DNA of 64,000 bases from Asticcacaulis benevestitus DSM 16100 = ATCC BAA-896 (GTDB lineage Bacteria; Pseudomonadota; Alphaproteobacteria; Caulobacterales; Caulobacteraceae): the NCBI RefSeq assembly GCF_000376105.1, contig NZ_AQWM01000001.1:124001-188000 (forward strand), written 5' to 3'. A model generated the notes under the pieces. It was not told the DNA's origin. It did not search any database and saw nothing but the letters and a program-made list of their open reading frames with translations. Of this stretch, positions 25,346-34,367 are shown piece after piece. The translations under genes and the position numbers were made by a program. Numbering within the stretch: position 1 is the first letter of the stretch; every line of letters starts with the position of its first letter.

Positions 25346-26676
25346 CCGATCTCAAGACCTTCCTGTCGCAGCAGCGCGCCATCTTTACCGTTGCACATCC
25401 GAAATCTCAGGCGCTGGCGGGGAAGGCATCCGCCTGGCGCAGTGGTGTGCCTATGCACTGGATGCGCGACTGGGCGACACCGTTTCCGATCTATGTGCAG
25501 TCGGCGAAACAAGCGACCCTGACCGATGTCGATGGCCACGCTTACGATGATTTTTGCCTGGGCGATACACCGTCGATGTTTGGTCATGCCCGTCTCGAAC
25601 TCGTGGCGGCCATAGCGAAGCAAGCCGGCGAGGGCGTCGGCTTCATGCTGCCAACCCCGCTGGCTAATGAGGTCGGTGACCTGCTGCGCGAGCGTTTCCA
25701 CATGGCGCAATGGCAGGTGGCGACCACCGCGTCCGACGCCAACCGCGCCGTCATCCGTTGGGCGCGCGCCCTTACGAAACGCGACAAAATTCTGGTGTTT
25801 GACGGCTGCTATCACGGCATGGTCGATGATTGTTTTGTCGCTCTGAAAGACGGTGTGGCCAGCAATAAGACTGGTCTGATCGGTCAGGTGATTGATCAGG
25901 CGCGGACCACGAAAGTGATTCCATTCAATGACGTACAGGCGCTGGCTAAAGCGCTGTCTGAAGGCGATGTCGCCGCCGTTCTGGCGGAGCCGGTAATGAC
26001 CAATTGCGGCATGATCCAGCCGATCGACGGTTTCAACGAAACCCTGCGCGAACTTTGTACACAGTATGGCTCAATCTTGATTCTGGATGAAACCCATACG
26101 CTTTCCTCCGGCCCATCGGGCTATGCCGGCGCGCACAACCTCAAGCCGGACATGTTTGTGGTCGGCAAGGCCATAGCCGGCGGCATTCCGGCGGCCGTCT
26201 GGGGCGTGACGTCGGAGATCGCCGCACGCATGGACGCCGCGCAACAAGAGATCGGGGCCGGCCAGTCCGGCATCGGCACCACGCTTTCGGGCAATGCTTT
26301 GGTCATCGCGGCGATCAAGACCATGCTGACCGAGGTCATGACCCCCACGGCCTATGACTATATGCTCAAAGGCGCGACCTATCTGGTCGAAGGCCTGCGC
26401 ACCGTTATCGCGCACCATAAGCTGCCGTGGTGCGTGGTCCATGTCGGCGCGCGGGCGGAACTGATCTTCGCGCCCGAAGCGCCGCAAAACGCCGAAGCGA
26501 TGCGCGATCATCTCGATCACGATCTCTTGGAAGCTTTCCATCTCTATCTGATCAATCGCGGCGTGCTGATTGCGCCCTTCCACAATATGATGCTTATCTC
26601 TCCCCAAACCGGATTCGACGCGATCGATCGTCTGGTGGCGGCGGTGGATGCCTTCTCACAGGAACTGAACTCATGA
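25342..26676 (+). CDS. Class III aminotransferase, glutamate-1-semialdehyde-aminomutase-like fold
   Basis: A 444-residue PLP enzyme. The sequence LDETHTL (cofactor Asp), FDGCYHGMVDD and Schiff-base K276 in VVGKAIAGG resemble the HemL-like branch, but chain length and polyamine context argue for a transaminase, perhaps acting on GABA or aminobutyraldehyde-type substrates. It starts with TTG, overlapping the gabD stop as TTGA, and its end overlaps the next ATG as ATGA, so translation of the three genes is coupled. Confidence 0.85.
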   Translation: MTDLKTFLSQQRAIFTVAHPKSQALAGKASAWRSGVPMHWMRDWATPFPIYVQSAKQATLTDVDGHAYDDFCLGDTPSMFGHARLELVAAIAKQAGEGVGFMLPTPLANEVGDLLRERFHMAQWQVATTASDANRAVIRWARALTKRDKILVFDGCYHGMVDDCFVALKDGVASNKTGLIGQVIDQARTTKVIPFNDVQALAKALSEGDVAAVLAEPVMTNCGMIQPIDGFNETLRELCTQYGSILILDETHTLSSGPSGYAGAHNLKPDMFVVGKAIAGGIPAAVWGVTSEIAARMDAAQQEIGAGQSGIGTTLSGNALVIAAIKTMLTEVMTPTAYDYMLKGATYLVEGLRTVIAHHKLPWCVVHVGARAELIFAPEAPQNAEAMRDHLDHDLLEAFHLYLINRGVLIAPFHNMMLISPQTGFDAIDRLVAAVDAFSQELNS

Positions 26677-28115
26677 GCACTTTCGGCAAATCAAGCGGTC
26701 CGGCCAAGGCGAAGTCAGAGCGTGGCCTGCCGCCATCGCCGCGCGTGGCGACGGTTGAAGAGGCGAGAGCCTTTCTCGACGCCAATCCTCATATCGTTTA
26801 TTTCGAGATACTCTTCACCTCGATGACCGGCGTGCCGCGCGGCAAGCGCCTGCGCCGTCATGAACTTTTGCCGATCTATGAGTATGGCCGTTTCCTGCCG
26901 GGCTCGATCCTCGTCGTCGATACGCTGGGTGCCGATTGCGAAGAGACCGGCCTCGTCTGGGAAGATGGCGACGCCGACCGCGTGGCGCGTCCGGTGCCTG
27001 GCACGCTGGTGCCGGCGCCCTGGCTGGGCGATGATGTCGGTCAGGTCATGCTATCGCTCTATGAACTGGATGGCACGCCCAACGATCTCGATCCGCGACA
27101 TGTGCTGCAAGGCGTGCTCGACCGCTATGCGAAGGATGGCCTGACCCCTGTCGTGGCGTGCGAACTGGAATATTATCTTGTCGATATCGAGCGTGGTCAC
27201 GATGGCCAACTGATGCCGGCGACCTCGTTCAACACCGGCGAAACCCCTAAGGGTATTCAGGTCTACGGCCTGCCGGAGATCGAGGCCCACGGCGCCTTTT
27301 TCCGCCAACTTTGGGAAACCGCCGATGCTCAGAATATCCCGCTCGAAGGGGCGATTTCGGAATTTGCACCGGGCCAGGTCGAACTGACCCTCAAGCACAA
27401 GCCTGATGCCCTACGCGCCGCCGATGACGCTGTGATGTACAAGCGCCTGGCCAAGGGCGTGGCGCTCAGCCTTGGCATAGAAGCCACCTTCATGGCCAAG
27501 CCGTGGTCGGATCGCGCCGGTTCGGGCTTCCACGTCCATATCTCGGTGGCCGACAAGGACGGAAATAATTTGTGCGCCTCGGAAGACCCGCAGGGCTCGA
27601 AGCTTTTGCACAACATGATCGGCGGCATGAAGGATCATCTAGCCGATGTCATGGGTATTCTCGCGCCGGGCGCCAATAGCTACAAGCGCTTCAAGGCCAA
27701 TTCCTACGCGCCGGTCGGCCTGACCTGGGGCGTCAATAACCGCACGGTGTCCCTGCGCGTGACCGCTGGTCCGGCCCACACCCGCCATGTTGAGCATCGC
27801 GTGGCTGGCGCTGATGCCAATCCCTATCTCGTGCTGGCGGCGATCCTGGCCTGCGCCCACCACGGCATTACGCACAAGACCAATCCCGGCCCGGCTGTGG
27901 TCGGCAATGGTTATGCGGCGGCGGCTGAGAGCGGTGCTATCCTGCCGACAAACTGGTTCGCGGCTGTGGATTATCTCGACAAGTCGAAGGTTTTACGCGA
28001 CTATCTCGGCGAGCGCTTCGTCGACATGTACGTCAAGGTCAAGCGGACCGAACAGGCGCGCTTCTTCGAGGAAATTACCGAGCTGGACTACGACTGGTAC
28101 TTGCGAAACGCTTAA
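26673..28115 (+). CDS. puuA: Glutamine synthetase family protein, gamma-glutamylpolyamine synthetase-like (PuuA-type)
   Basis: A 480-residue GS-fold ligase. Recognisable are the beta-grasp N-domain (GVPRGKRLRRHEL), CELEYYLVDIE metal site, GAISEFAPGQVELTL, HVHISV ATP/metal motif, and NNRTVSLRV. It lacks the adenylylation-site arrangement of GlnA and groups with PuuA-type enzymes, which join glutamate to putrescine or another amine with ATP. A second paralogue is at 38724. Starts at ATGA overlap with the aminotransferase. Which of the two paralogues takes putrescine is unknown. Confidence 0.9.
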   Translation: MSTFGKSSGPAKAKSERGLPPSPRVATVEEARAFLDANPHIVYFEILFTSMTGVPRGKRLRRHELLPIYEYGRFLPGSILVVDTLGADCEETGLVWEDGDADRVARPVPGTLVPAPWLGDDVGQVMLSLYELDGTPNDLDPRHVLQGVLDRYAKDGLTPVVACELEYYLVDIERGHDGQLMPATSFNTGETPKGIQVYGLPEIEAHGAFFRQLWETADAQNIPLEGAISEFAPGQVELTLKHKPDALRAADDAVMYKRLAKGVALSLGIEATFMAKPWSDRAGSGFHVHISVADKDGNNLCASEDPQGSKLLHNMIGGMKDHLADVMGILAPGANSYKRFKANSYAPVGLTWGVNNRTVSLRVTAGPAHTRHVEHRVAGADANPYLVLAAILACAHHGITHKTNPGPAVVGNGYAAAAESGAILPTNWFAAVDYLDKSKVLRDYLGERFVDMYVKVKRTEQARFFEEITELDYDWYLRNA

Positions 28116-28133
28116 CCGCCAAGGGAGACGTGT

Positions 28134-29201
28134 ATGCTGTCAAAGAGGTCTTTGCTGAGGTCATTGCTGGCCGGAACAGGGGCCGCGGCGGCGGGCATGA
28201 GTTTCACGGGCGGGGTTTCGGCCCAAGCCCAGCGCTTGCGTTTCTACAATTGGGATACCTATATCGGCGCCACGACCCTGGCCGACTTCAAGGCCGTTGC
28301 CGGCGTCGAAGTCGAGATGTCGCTGTTCGCCAGTAATGACGAGTTGTTCTCGCGTATCGCCGGAAATGGTGCGGCTTACGATGTCATCGTGCCGTCGAGC
28401 GACTATATCACGCGCATGGTCGAGCGCGGCTTGCTGACCACGCTCGATCACAGCCGCCTGCCCAACCTCGCCAATATGTCGGCGTCCTTCCGCGATCCGT
28501 CCTACGATCCGGGCTGTGCGCACAGCGTGCCCTATACCTGGCTGGTGCTGGGGCTTGGCTTTCGCAAATCGCGTATGAAGGGCTATGTGCCGCCCAATTC
28601 GTGGAAATGGGTCTTCGGGTCTGATCGCTACAGCATGGCGTGGCTGAGCGAGCCGGCCGATATGATGCGGCTCGGTGCCAAATATCTCGGTTTCAATCCC
28701 AATGCCCTGACGCTCAAGGAGATCGGGAAGGTCGAGAAACTGCTGACAAAGCAGGCGAAGCACGTGAAGGCCTTCCATCAGGATGACGGCCAGGACATGC
28801 TGCTGGCCAAAGAGGTCGATATTGTTATCGAATATAATGGCGATATCGCGCAGGCGATGACCGAGGACAGTGATCTTGATTTTCTGGTGCCGAAGGAGGG
28901 CAGTTTAAGAACCGCCGATGGCTGGGCCATCCCGAAGAACGCCACCAATCCGGACGCCGCCTATCGGTTCCTCAACTATATGATGGACGCCCAAGTGGGG
29001 GCGGATATCAGCCAGACCATCCTCTATCCGACGCCGAACGAAGCCGCGCGGTCGCGCACCAGGGACGCCTATCGCAACAATCAGGCGATCTTTCCGCAAG
29101 GCGGCCTGTCGTTAAGCGACTTTGCGCGCTGGCCGGGTGCTGCAACGCAGCAAGCTTTCGAGGAAGCCTTCGCGCGGGTTCGGCTGGCGGCCGGGCGCTA
29201 A
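28134..29201 (+). CDS. potF: Polyamine ABC transporter periplasmic binding protein (PotF-like, copy 1)
   Basis: A 355-residue solute-binding protein with an N-terminal signal (MLSKRSLLRSLLAGTGAAAA, probable cut at VSAQA). PotF/PotD motifs: LRFYNWDTYIG, DVIVPSSDYITRM, VPYTWLVLGLGFRKS, DIVIEYNGDIAQAM and YPTPNEAA. It lacks a lipobox cysteine, so should be free in the periplasm. Last gene of the puuC operon. About two-thirds of positions look shared with the next gene, indicating tandem duplication. Confidence 0.93.
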   Translation: MLSKRSLLRSLLAGTGAAAAGMSFTGGVSAQAQRLRFYNWDTYIGATTLADFKAVAGVEVEMSLFASNDELFSRIAGNGAAYDVIVPSSDYITRMVERGLLTTLDHSRLPNLANMSASFRDPSYDPGCAHSVPYTWLVLGLGFRKSRMKGYVPPNSWKWVFGSDRYSMAWLSEPADMMRLGAKYLGFNPNALTLKEIGKVEKLLTKQAKHVKAFHQDDGQDMLLAKEVDIVIEYNGDIAQAMTEDSDLDFLVPKEGSLRTADGWAIPKNATNPDAAYRFLNYMMDAQVGADISQTILYPTPNEAARSRTRDAYRNNQAIFPQGGLSLSDFARWPGAATQQAFEEAFARVRLAAGR

Positions 29202-29281
29202 TCTGCTGCAATGCGGTGATGTGTGATCGCCGTGCGCGTCATTTGAGAGACTTAAGTGACATATTCTTAACAATTGTTCAC

Positions 29282-29293
29282 TTGTGATCACAT
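29282..29293. promoter_or_regulatory. Polyamine-island operator, site C (TTGTGATCACAT)
   Basis: One mismatch from the perfect palindrome; 117 bases before the second binding-protein gene, with a TTGACA hexamer (29301-29306) just downstream that may be its -35. It splits the two tandem potF copies into separate transcription units. Confidence 0.75.
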
Positions 29294-29409
29294 TTGGGGA
29301 TTGACAGCCGTCGCGTCCCGTATTCCTCTCAAGGTCCGGGGTTTCCCACCACACCATATATCGCCCTCAAGCAACGACGTGACAGGGCAAGCAAACTGGA
29401 GACTGGCTT

Positions 29410-30516
29410 ATGAGTTCAAGAACTTCAAGACGCTCGCTTTTGACAGCGCTGGGTGCTGCCGCCGTGGGGATCAGCTTTGGCGCCGCCGGCTGCTCGAAGC
29501 CCGGTGAAAAGGCCGGTGGGGCCTCTGCGGAAGAGCCGACACTGAACTTTTACAACTGGGACACCTATATCGGTGAAACCACCCTGGCCGACTTCAAGGG
29601 CGCCAGTGGCATCGATGTCAAGATGACTCTCTTCGCCACCAATGACGAATTGTTCGCCAAGATGAAGACCGGCAATTCCGGCTACGACGTCATCGTGCCG
29701 TCGAACGATTTCGTGACGCGCCTGTCGGAATCTGGCCTGCTGCTGCCGCTCGATCACGCCAAGCTGCCGAACCTCAAGAACATCGATCCGGCCTTCATGA
29801 ACCCCGATTACGACCCGGGCCGCAAATGGTCGGTGCCCTATACCTGGCTGGTGCTTGGCATCGGCTATCGCAAGTCGAAGATGAAGGATATGGGCGGCGG
29901 GAACAAGATCCCCGACTCGTGGAAATGGGTGTTCGATTCAGACCTCTACAAGGGCAAGATTGCTCTCCTGTCAGAAGCCGGCGACCTGATGCGCCTGGGC
30001 GCCAAGTATCAGGGCCATTCGGTCAACGGCATTACGCCGGAGATTATCGCCAGCGTCGAGAAGATGCTGACCAAGCAGAAGCCCAATGTCCACGCCTTCC
30101 ACAGCGACGACGGACAGGACATGTTGCTGTCCAAGGAAGTTGATATCGTCATCGAATATAATGGCGACATCGCTCAGGTTATGACCGAGGATAAAGACCT
30201 TGATTTCGTTATCCCGAAGGAAGGCAGCCAGCTCAATTCGGACACTTGGTGCATCCCTAAGGACGCCCCACGGCCTGACAACGCGCACAAGTTCATCAAC
30301 TACATGATGGACGCCCAGGCGGGCGCTGAAATCTACAAGACGATCCTTTACCCGACGCCGAACGCCGCCGCCAAGGCGCTGATGCCGGACAGCTACAAGA
30401 ACAATCCGGTCATCTTCCCGCCGGCTGATCTCCTGGCCAAGTGCGAATACGCCAAGTTCGATCAGAAAACGGCTTCCGAGTTTGAAGAAGCCGTGACGCG
30501 CATGCGCGCCAGCTAA
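29410..30516 (+). CDS. potF: Polyamine ABC transporter binding lipoprotein (PotF-like, copy 2)
   Basis: A 368-residue paralogue of the preceding gene. The leader has a twin-arginine-like SRRSLL and a lipobox AAGC (C28), so it is probably Tat-exported and lipid-anchored. Binding-site regions match copy 1: LNFYNWDTYIGETTLADFKG, DVIVPSNDFVTRL, SVPYTWLVLGIGYRKS, DIVIEYNGDIAQVM. It binds putrescine or spermidine for the PotHIG importer downstream. A terminator hairpin follows the gene. Confidence 0.93.
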   Translation: MSSRTSRRSLLTALGAAAVGISFGAAGCSKPGEKAGGASAEEPTLNFYNWDTYIGETTLADFKGASGIDVKMTLFATNDELFAKMKTGNSGYDVIVPSNDFVTRLSESGLLLPLDHAKLPNLKNIDPAFMNPDYDPGRKWSVPYTWLVLGIGYRKSKMKDMGGGNKIPDSWKWVFDSDLYKGKIALLSEAGDLMRLGAKYQGHSVNGITPEIIASVEKMLTKQKPNVHAFHSDDGQDMLLSKEVDIVIEYNGDIAQVMTEDKDLDFVIPKEGSQLNSDTWCIPKDAPRPDNAHKFINYMMDAQAGAEIYKTILYPTPNAAAKALMPDSYKNNPVIFPPADLLAKCEYAKFDQKTASEFEEAVTRMRAS

Positions 30517-30523
30517 GAAACAG

Positions 30524-30556
30524 GTGCGTCCCGAGTGATCGGGGCGCACTTTTTTT
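30524..30556 (+). terminator. Rho-independent terminator/attenuator between potF copy 2 and potH
   Basis: Arms GTGCGTCCCGA and TCGGGGCGCAC (one mismatch) with a GTGA loop, followed by seven Ts, in a 61-base gap. It would let the binding protein be made in excess over the permeases. Confidence 0.85.
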
Positions 30557-30577
30557 GTTCAGTATTGAGGGGATAAG

Positions 30578-31474
30578 ATGGAACAGAGTTGGCGACAGGC
30601 GAAAACTATTTTCGTGACCATGATCAGCGCGCCGCTGTTCTGGCTTGTCTTCTTTTTCTTTATCCCGCTGGGCATTGTGTGGCTCTACAGCTTCGGTGAA
30701 AACCGTGGCCTGATCGATATCGCCTTTACCGGCACCTGGTCCAACTATGCTCACGCCCTGGATGATCCCTATCCGGGCATTTTCTGGAAATCGATCTGGA
30801 TCGCCGGACTTACGACCTTTCTTTGCCTTGTCATCGGCTTCCCGGTGGCCCTGGCCATCACCTTTGCGCCCGACAAGGCGAAATCCTGGCTGCTTCTGGC
30901 GGTGATGCTGCCGTTCTGGACCAATCTGCTGATCCGCACCTACGCCCTGATCGCCGTTCTGCGTACCGAGGGCTATGTCAACATGACCTACCATTGGCTG
31001 TTCGACATGACCAACAAGGTGGCGGGTGGCGCGCTGGGTGACTTCACGCCGCTGGCCTTGCTGCACAACAATTTTTCCGTCGTTTTCGGTCTGGTCTTCG
31101 TCAATCTGCCGTTCATGATCCTGCCGCTTTATTCGACGCTCGACCGCATGGATCGCTCGCTGCTTGAGGCCTCGCTTGATCTCGGCGCCGGTCACATCAG
31201 CACCCTTTTCAATGTTGTGGTGCCGCTGGCGGGGGCAGGCATCATGTCGGGTATCCTGATCACCTTCATTCCGGCGCTTGGCTCCTATCTGACGCCTGAC
31301 CTGCTCGGCGGGCCGGATTCGCAGATGATCGCCAACATCATCGAGAGCCAGTTCAAACGCGCCAACAACTGGCCGTTCGGCGCTGCACTCAGTTTCATCC
31401 TGGTCTATCTGACCTTTATCGGCATCGCCTTGCAGGGTCTTATTGAACGCAAGGACAAGGGGAGGGCCGCCTGA
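30578..31474 (+). CDS. potH: Polyamine ABC transporter permease PotH-like
   Basis: A 298-residue inner-membrane permease with six predicted transmembrane helices and the ABC permease EAA loop EASLDLGAGHISTLFNVVVP. It is homologous to PotB/PotH. It follows a GAGGGGA ribosome site, and its TGA overlaps the ATG of the next permease. Confidence 0.93.
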   Translation: MEQSWRQAKTIFVTMISAPLFWLVFFFFIPLGIVWLYSFGENRGLIDIAFTGTWSNYAHALDDPYPGIFWKSIWIAGLTTFLCLVIGFPVALAITFAPDKAKSWLLLAVMLPFWTNLLIRTYALIAVLRTEGYVNMTYHWLFDMTNKVAGGALGDFTPLALLHNNFSVVFGLVFVNLPFMILPLYSTLDRMDRSLLEASLDLGAGHISTLFNVVVPLAGAGIMSGILITFIPALGSYLTPDLLGGPDSQMIANIIESQFKRANNWPFGAALSFILVYLTFIGIALQGLIERKDKGRAA

Positions 31475-32349
31475 TGACCTCGACCACCGCCGCTAAAGTA
31501 CGAAAGATACCGCCCGGACCGCTTGAATATCTGCGCCGCTGGCCGCTGCAGGCCTGGCTGGTACTCGTCGGCATCTTCCTCTACGCCCCGCTCGTCAGCC
31601 TGATGGCGTTCAGTTTCAACGATTCCAAGCGCAATATCGTCTGGCAGGGCTTCACGCTGAAATACTACGTGAAGGCGCTGAACAACGACAGCCTGATCAC
31701 CGCCTTCGGCAATTCGATGACAATTGCGCTATGCTCGACCGTCATCTCGGTGGTTATCGGCGCTATGGCCGCGATCGTTTTGTGGCGTTTCCGCTTCGTC
31801 GGCAAGACGGCCTTCAATGCCGGCCTGGCCATCCCGATCGTCGTGCCGGAAATCTGCATGGGCGTGGGGATGCTGGTCTTTTTCGCCAAGGTATTGCCAT
31901 GGCCGCATAACCTGCCGTGGCCGCTCGATCTCGGCAATATCATTATCGCCCACGTTTCCTTCTCCTTCCCGTTTGTCGCCGTCGTGGTGCGGGCGCGTCT
32001 GGCATCGTTCAACCGCGAACTGGAAGAAGCCGCCAAGGACCTCGGCGCCTCGGAATTCCGCGCCCTGATGGATGTGGTGGTGCCGCATATTCAGCCGTCG
32101 CTGATCGCCGGTGGCCTGCTGGCCTTTACCCTGTCGCTCGATGATTTCGTTATCACCTTCTTCACGGCAGGACCGGACACCATCACCTTCCCGGTCAAGG
32201 TCTATTCCATGGTGCGTTTCTCGGTCACGCCCGAGGTCAACGCCGCCTCGACCATCCTCATCGTGATTACCGTCCTGCTCACCTTCCTCGCGCTTAAATT
32301 CCAGGGCTCAGGCGCCCTGACCGCCGGTCACGGCGCAGACGATAAATAG
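31474..32349 (+). CDS. potI: Polyamine ABC transporter permease PotI-like
   Basis: A 291-residue permease with six helices and an EAA loop EEAAKDLGASEFRALMDVVVP. The segment SLDDFVITFFTAGPDTITFPVKVYS is typical of PotC/PotI. It pairs with PotH to form the channel, and overlaps it by one base (TGATG). Confidence 0.93.
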   Translation: MTSTTAAKVRKIPPGPLEYLRRWPLQAWLVLVGIFLYAPLVSLMAFSFNDSKRNIVWQGFTLKYYVKALNNDSLITAFGNSMTIALCSTVISVVIGAMAAIVLWRFRFVGKTAFNAGLAIPIVVPEICMGVGMLVFFAKVLPWPHNLPWPLDLGNIIIAHVSFSFPFVAVVVRARLASFNRELEEAAKDLGASEFRALMDVVVPHIQPSLIAGGLLAFTLSLDDFVITFFTAGPDTITFPVKVYSMVRFSVTPEVNAASTILIVITVLLTFLALKFQGSGALTAGHGADDK

Positions 32350-32356
32350 GGGTCCC

Positions 32357-33487
32357 ATGTCCGCTCAACCGATCATCAGCTTTCAGAATGTCAGCAAACG
32401 CTTCGGCAAGACGACCGCCGTCGACGATGTGTCCCTGACCATCCATGAGGGCGAATTCTTTTCGCTGCTTGGGCCTTCGGGCTGTGGCAAGACGACGCTC
32501 CTGCGCATGTTGGCCGGCTTTGAAATGCCGACCGAAGGGCATATTCTGATCGATGGCAAGGATGTCAGCCTGACGCCGCCGAACCAGCGCCCGGTCAATA
32601 TGGTGTTCCAGTCCTATGCTGTCTTTCCGCACATGACCGTACTCGACAATGTCGCTTACGGCCTGAAAATGGACGGGGTAGGGGCATCCGAACGCCGTGA
32701 CCGCGCCGAGGAAGCGCTAGGCCTCGTGCAACTGGCCGGCTTTGGCGCGCGCAAGCCCGATCAGTTGTCTGGCGGTCAACGCCAGCGCGTCGCTCTGGCG
32801 CGGGCGCTGGTGAAGAAGCCTCGCGTCCTGCTGCTTGATGAGCCCCTGTCGGCGCTCGACGCCAAGCTGCGCGACGCCATGCGGTCGGAACTGACCAGCC
32901 TGCAACAGAAGGTCGGCATCACCTTCATTATGGTGACGCACGATCAGGACGAGGCTCTGGCCATGGCGACGCGCTGCGCTGTCATGAACCGCGGCCTGCT
33001 GCAACAGGTGGCGACGCCGTCTGACCTGTACGAATTCCCCAATTCGCGCTTCGTGGCCGATTTCATTGGCAGCGTGAACATGTTCGAGGGCACGCTCGAT
33101 GTCGACGAGCCCGATCATGCCATCGTCAACACGACCGAGGCCGGACCGGTCTATCTCGATCACGGCGTCACCGGCGCCACGGGCACAACCGTCTGGGCGG
33201 CCGTGCGTCCGGAAAAAATCGAGATGCACAAGCGCACCGAAACACCGCCCCAAAATCTCCCTCCAAAGGTCGATGATGCGCCGGAAGGCTATAATGTCAT
33301 CGCCGGCGTGGTGAAGCACATGGTCTATCTCGGGTCTGAGACCAATTACGAGGTCGAGATTGCGGGGGGCAAGCTGATCAAGGTGGTGCGCCCCAACCTG
33401 ACGCGCTGGGATCAGGAAGATTTTGAACTCGGTGAACAGGTCTGGGTCAGTTTCCACGCCTGCTCGCCGGCGGTTTTGCTGAGCTGA
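32357..33487 (+). CDS. potG: Polyamine ABC transporter ATP-binding protein PotG-like
   Basis: A 376-residue ABC ATPase: Walker A GPSGCGKTT, Q-loop, signature LSGGQRQRVALARAL, Walker B VLLLDEPLSALD and H-loop VTHDQDEAL, then a C-terminal TOBE domain (about 290-370). It energises the PotHI channel. The puuD ATG overlaps its stop (ATGA). Confidence 0.95.
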   Translation: MSAQPIISFQNVSKRFGKTTAVDDVSLTIHEGEFFSLLGPSGCGKTTLLRMLAGFEMPTEGHILIDGKDVSLTPPNQRPVNMVFQSYAVFPHMTVLDNVAYGLKMDGVGASERRDRAEEALGLVQLAGFGARKPDQLSGGQRQRVALARALVKKPRVLLLDEPLSALDAKLRDAMRSELTSLQQKVGITFIMVTHDQDEALAMATRCAVMNRGLLQQVATPSDLYEFPNSRFVADFIGSVNMFEGTLDVDEPDHAIVNTTEAGPVYLDHGVTGATGTTVWAAVRPEKIEMHKRTETPPQNLPPKVDDAPEGYNVIAGVVKHMVYLGSETNYEVEIAGGKLIKVVRPNLTRWDQEDFELGEQVWVSFHACSPAVLLS

Positions 33488-34236
33488 TGAAGCCCATTGT
33501 CGGCATTATGGCGTGCAATCGCATGGTCGGGGTGGAAAACGCTCACGCGGTGATGGAGCGCTATGTCCGTGCGGCCGTGACCTATGGTGATTGCCATGCC
33601 CTGCTGATCCCGCCCATGGCCGACGGCTTTTCGTCGGGTGCCTTGACGGCACGGCTGGACGGTCTGATGCTGACGGGTTCGCCGTCCAATCTCCAGCCGG
33701 AGCTTTATGGCCAGGAAGACGGCGCCGGGCCGTTCGATGAAGGCCGCGATACCGTGTCGCTCGGAATGATCGAATGTATGGTGACCATGGGCAAGCCGGT
33801 GTTCGGTATTTGCCGCGGCTTTCAGGAGATCAATGTCGTTCTCGGCGGTTCTTTGCGTCGTGATGTCGGTTATGGCGCTGAAAACGGGGCCAATGGCATC
33901 AGCCACCATGCGCCGGACGGCACGGCCTTTGATCAGCAGTTCGAGCATGTCCATGAGGTCGAGCTGATAGAGGGCGGCGTGCTCGAAGGCGTCTACGGCC
34001 GTGATCACTTGCGCGTCAATTCCGTGCACTATCAGGGCGTTGATCGGCTGGGCGAAGGGTTGATAGTCGAGGCGGTTGCACCCGATGGACTGATCGAGGC
34101 GTTCAGCGCCAATATCGCCGGCTGTCAGGTTCTGGGGGTGCAATGGCATCCGGAATGGCAGGCGGACCGGCATCCGGAAAGCCAGGCCTATTTTCACATG
34201 ATGGGGCAGGCCCTGCGCGGTATGCCTCTGCGCTGA
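33487..34236 (+). CDS. puuD: Gamma-glutamyl-gamma-aminobutyrate hydrolase (PuuD-like)
   Basis: A 249-residue class I glutamine amidotransferase-like hydrolase (peptidase C26). The triad is visible: C109 in FGICRGFQEIN, H221 and E223 in GVQWHPEWQ. It splits gamma-glutamyl-GABA to glutamate and GABA, completing the Puu route. Last gene of the potF2-potHIG-puuD unit. Confidence 0.93.
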   Translation: MKPIVGIMACNRMVGVENAHAVMERYVRAAVTYGDCHALLIPPMADGFSSGALTARLDGLMLTGSPSNLQPELYGQEDGAGPFDEGRDTVSLGMIECMVTMGKPVFGICRGFQEINVVLGGSLRRDVGYGAENGANGISHHAPDGTAFDQQFEHVHEVELIEGGVLEGVYGRDHLRVNSVHYQGVDRLGEGLIVEAVAPDGLIEAFSANIAGCQVLGVQWHPEWQADRHPESQAYFHMMGQALRGMPLR

Positions 34237-34257
34237 TCGCGCTTTGTTAACGCAAAA

Positions 34258-34269
34258 TTGTGATCACAA
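34258..34269. promoter_or_regulatory. Polyamine-island operator, site D (TTGTGATCACAA)
   Basis: Perfect copy, extended to ATTGTGATCACAAT (34257-34270), 22 bases after puuD and 99 before the SpuC-like gene. A TTGACT hexamer directly downstream (34273-34278) may be the -35. Confidence 0.82.
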
Positions 34270-34367
34270 TATTTGACTTTTGCCGTAATTTCGATGAAAT
34301 AGGCGGCAATCATATCGCCATCGCTGCCGCTTTAAGGCTGAGCGAGCCCGCTTCGAGGAATTTTCGC

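Noticed and set aside
25342-26676. hemL, glutamate-1-semialdehyde aminomutase for haem synthesis
   Set aside because: Alphaproteobacteria make 5-aminolevulinate by HemA (C4 route), and the gene is coupled within a polyamine operon.
33994-34012. Another TGATCAC match near the end of puuD
   Set aside because: The sequence CGTGATCACTTG is inside the coding region and is not a full palindrome.
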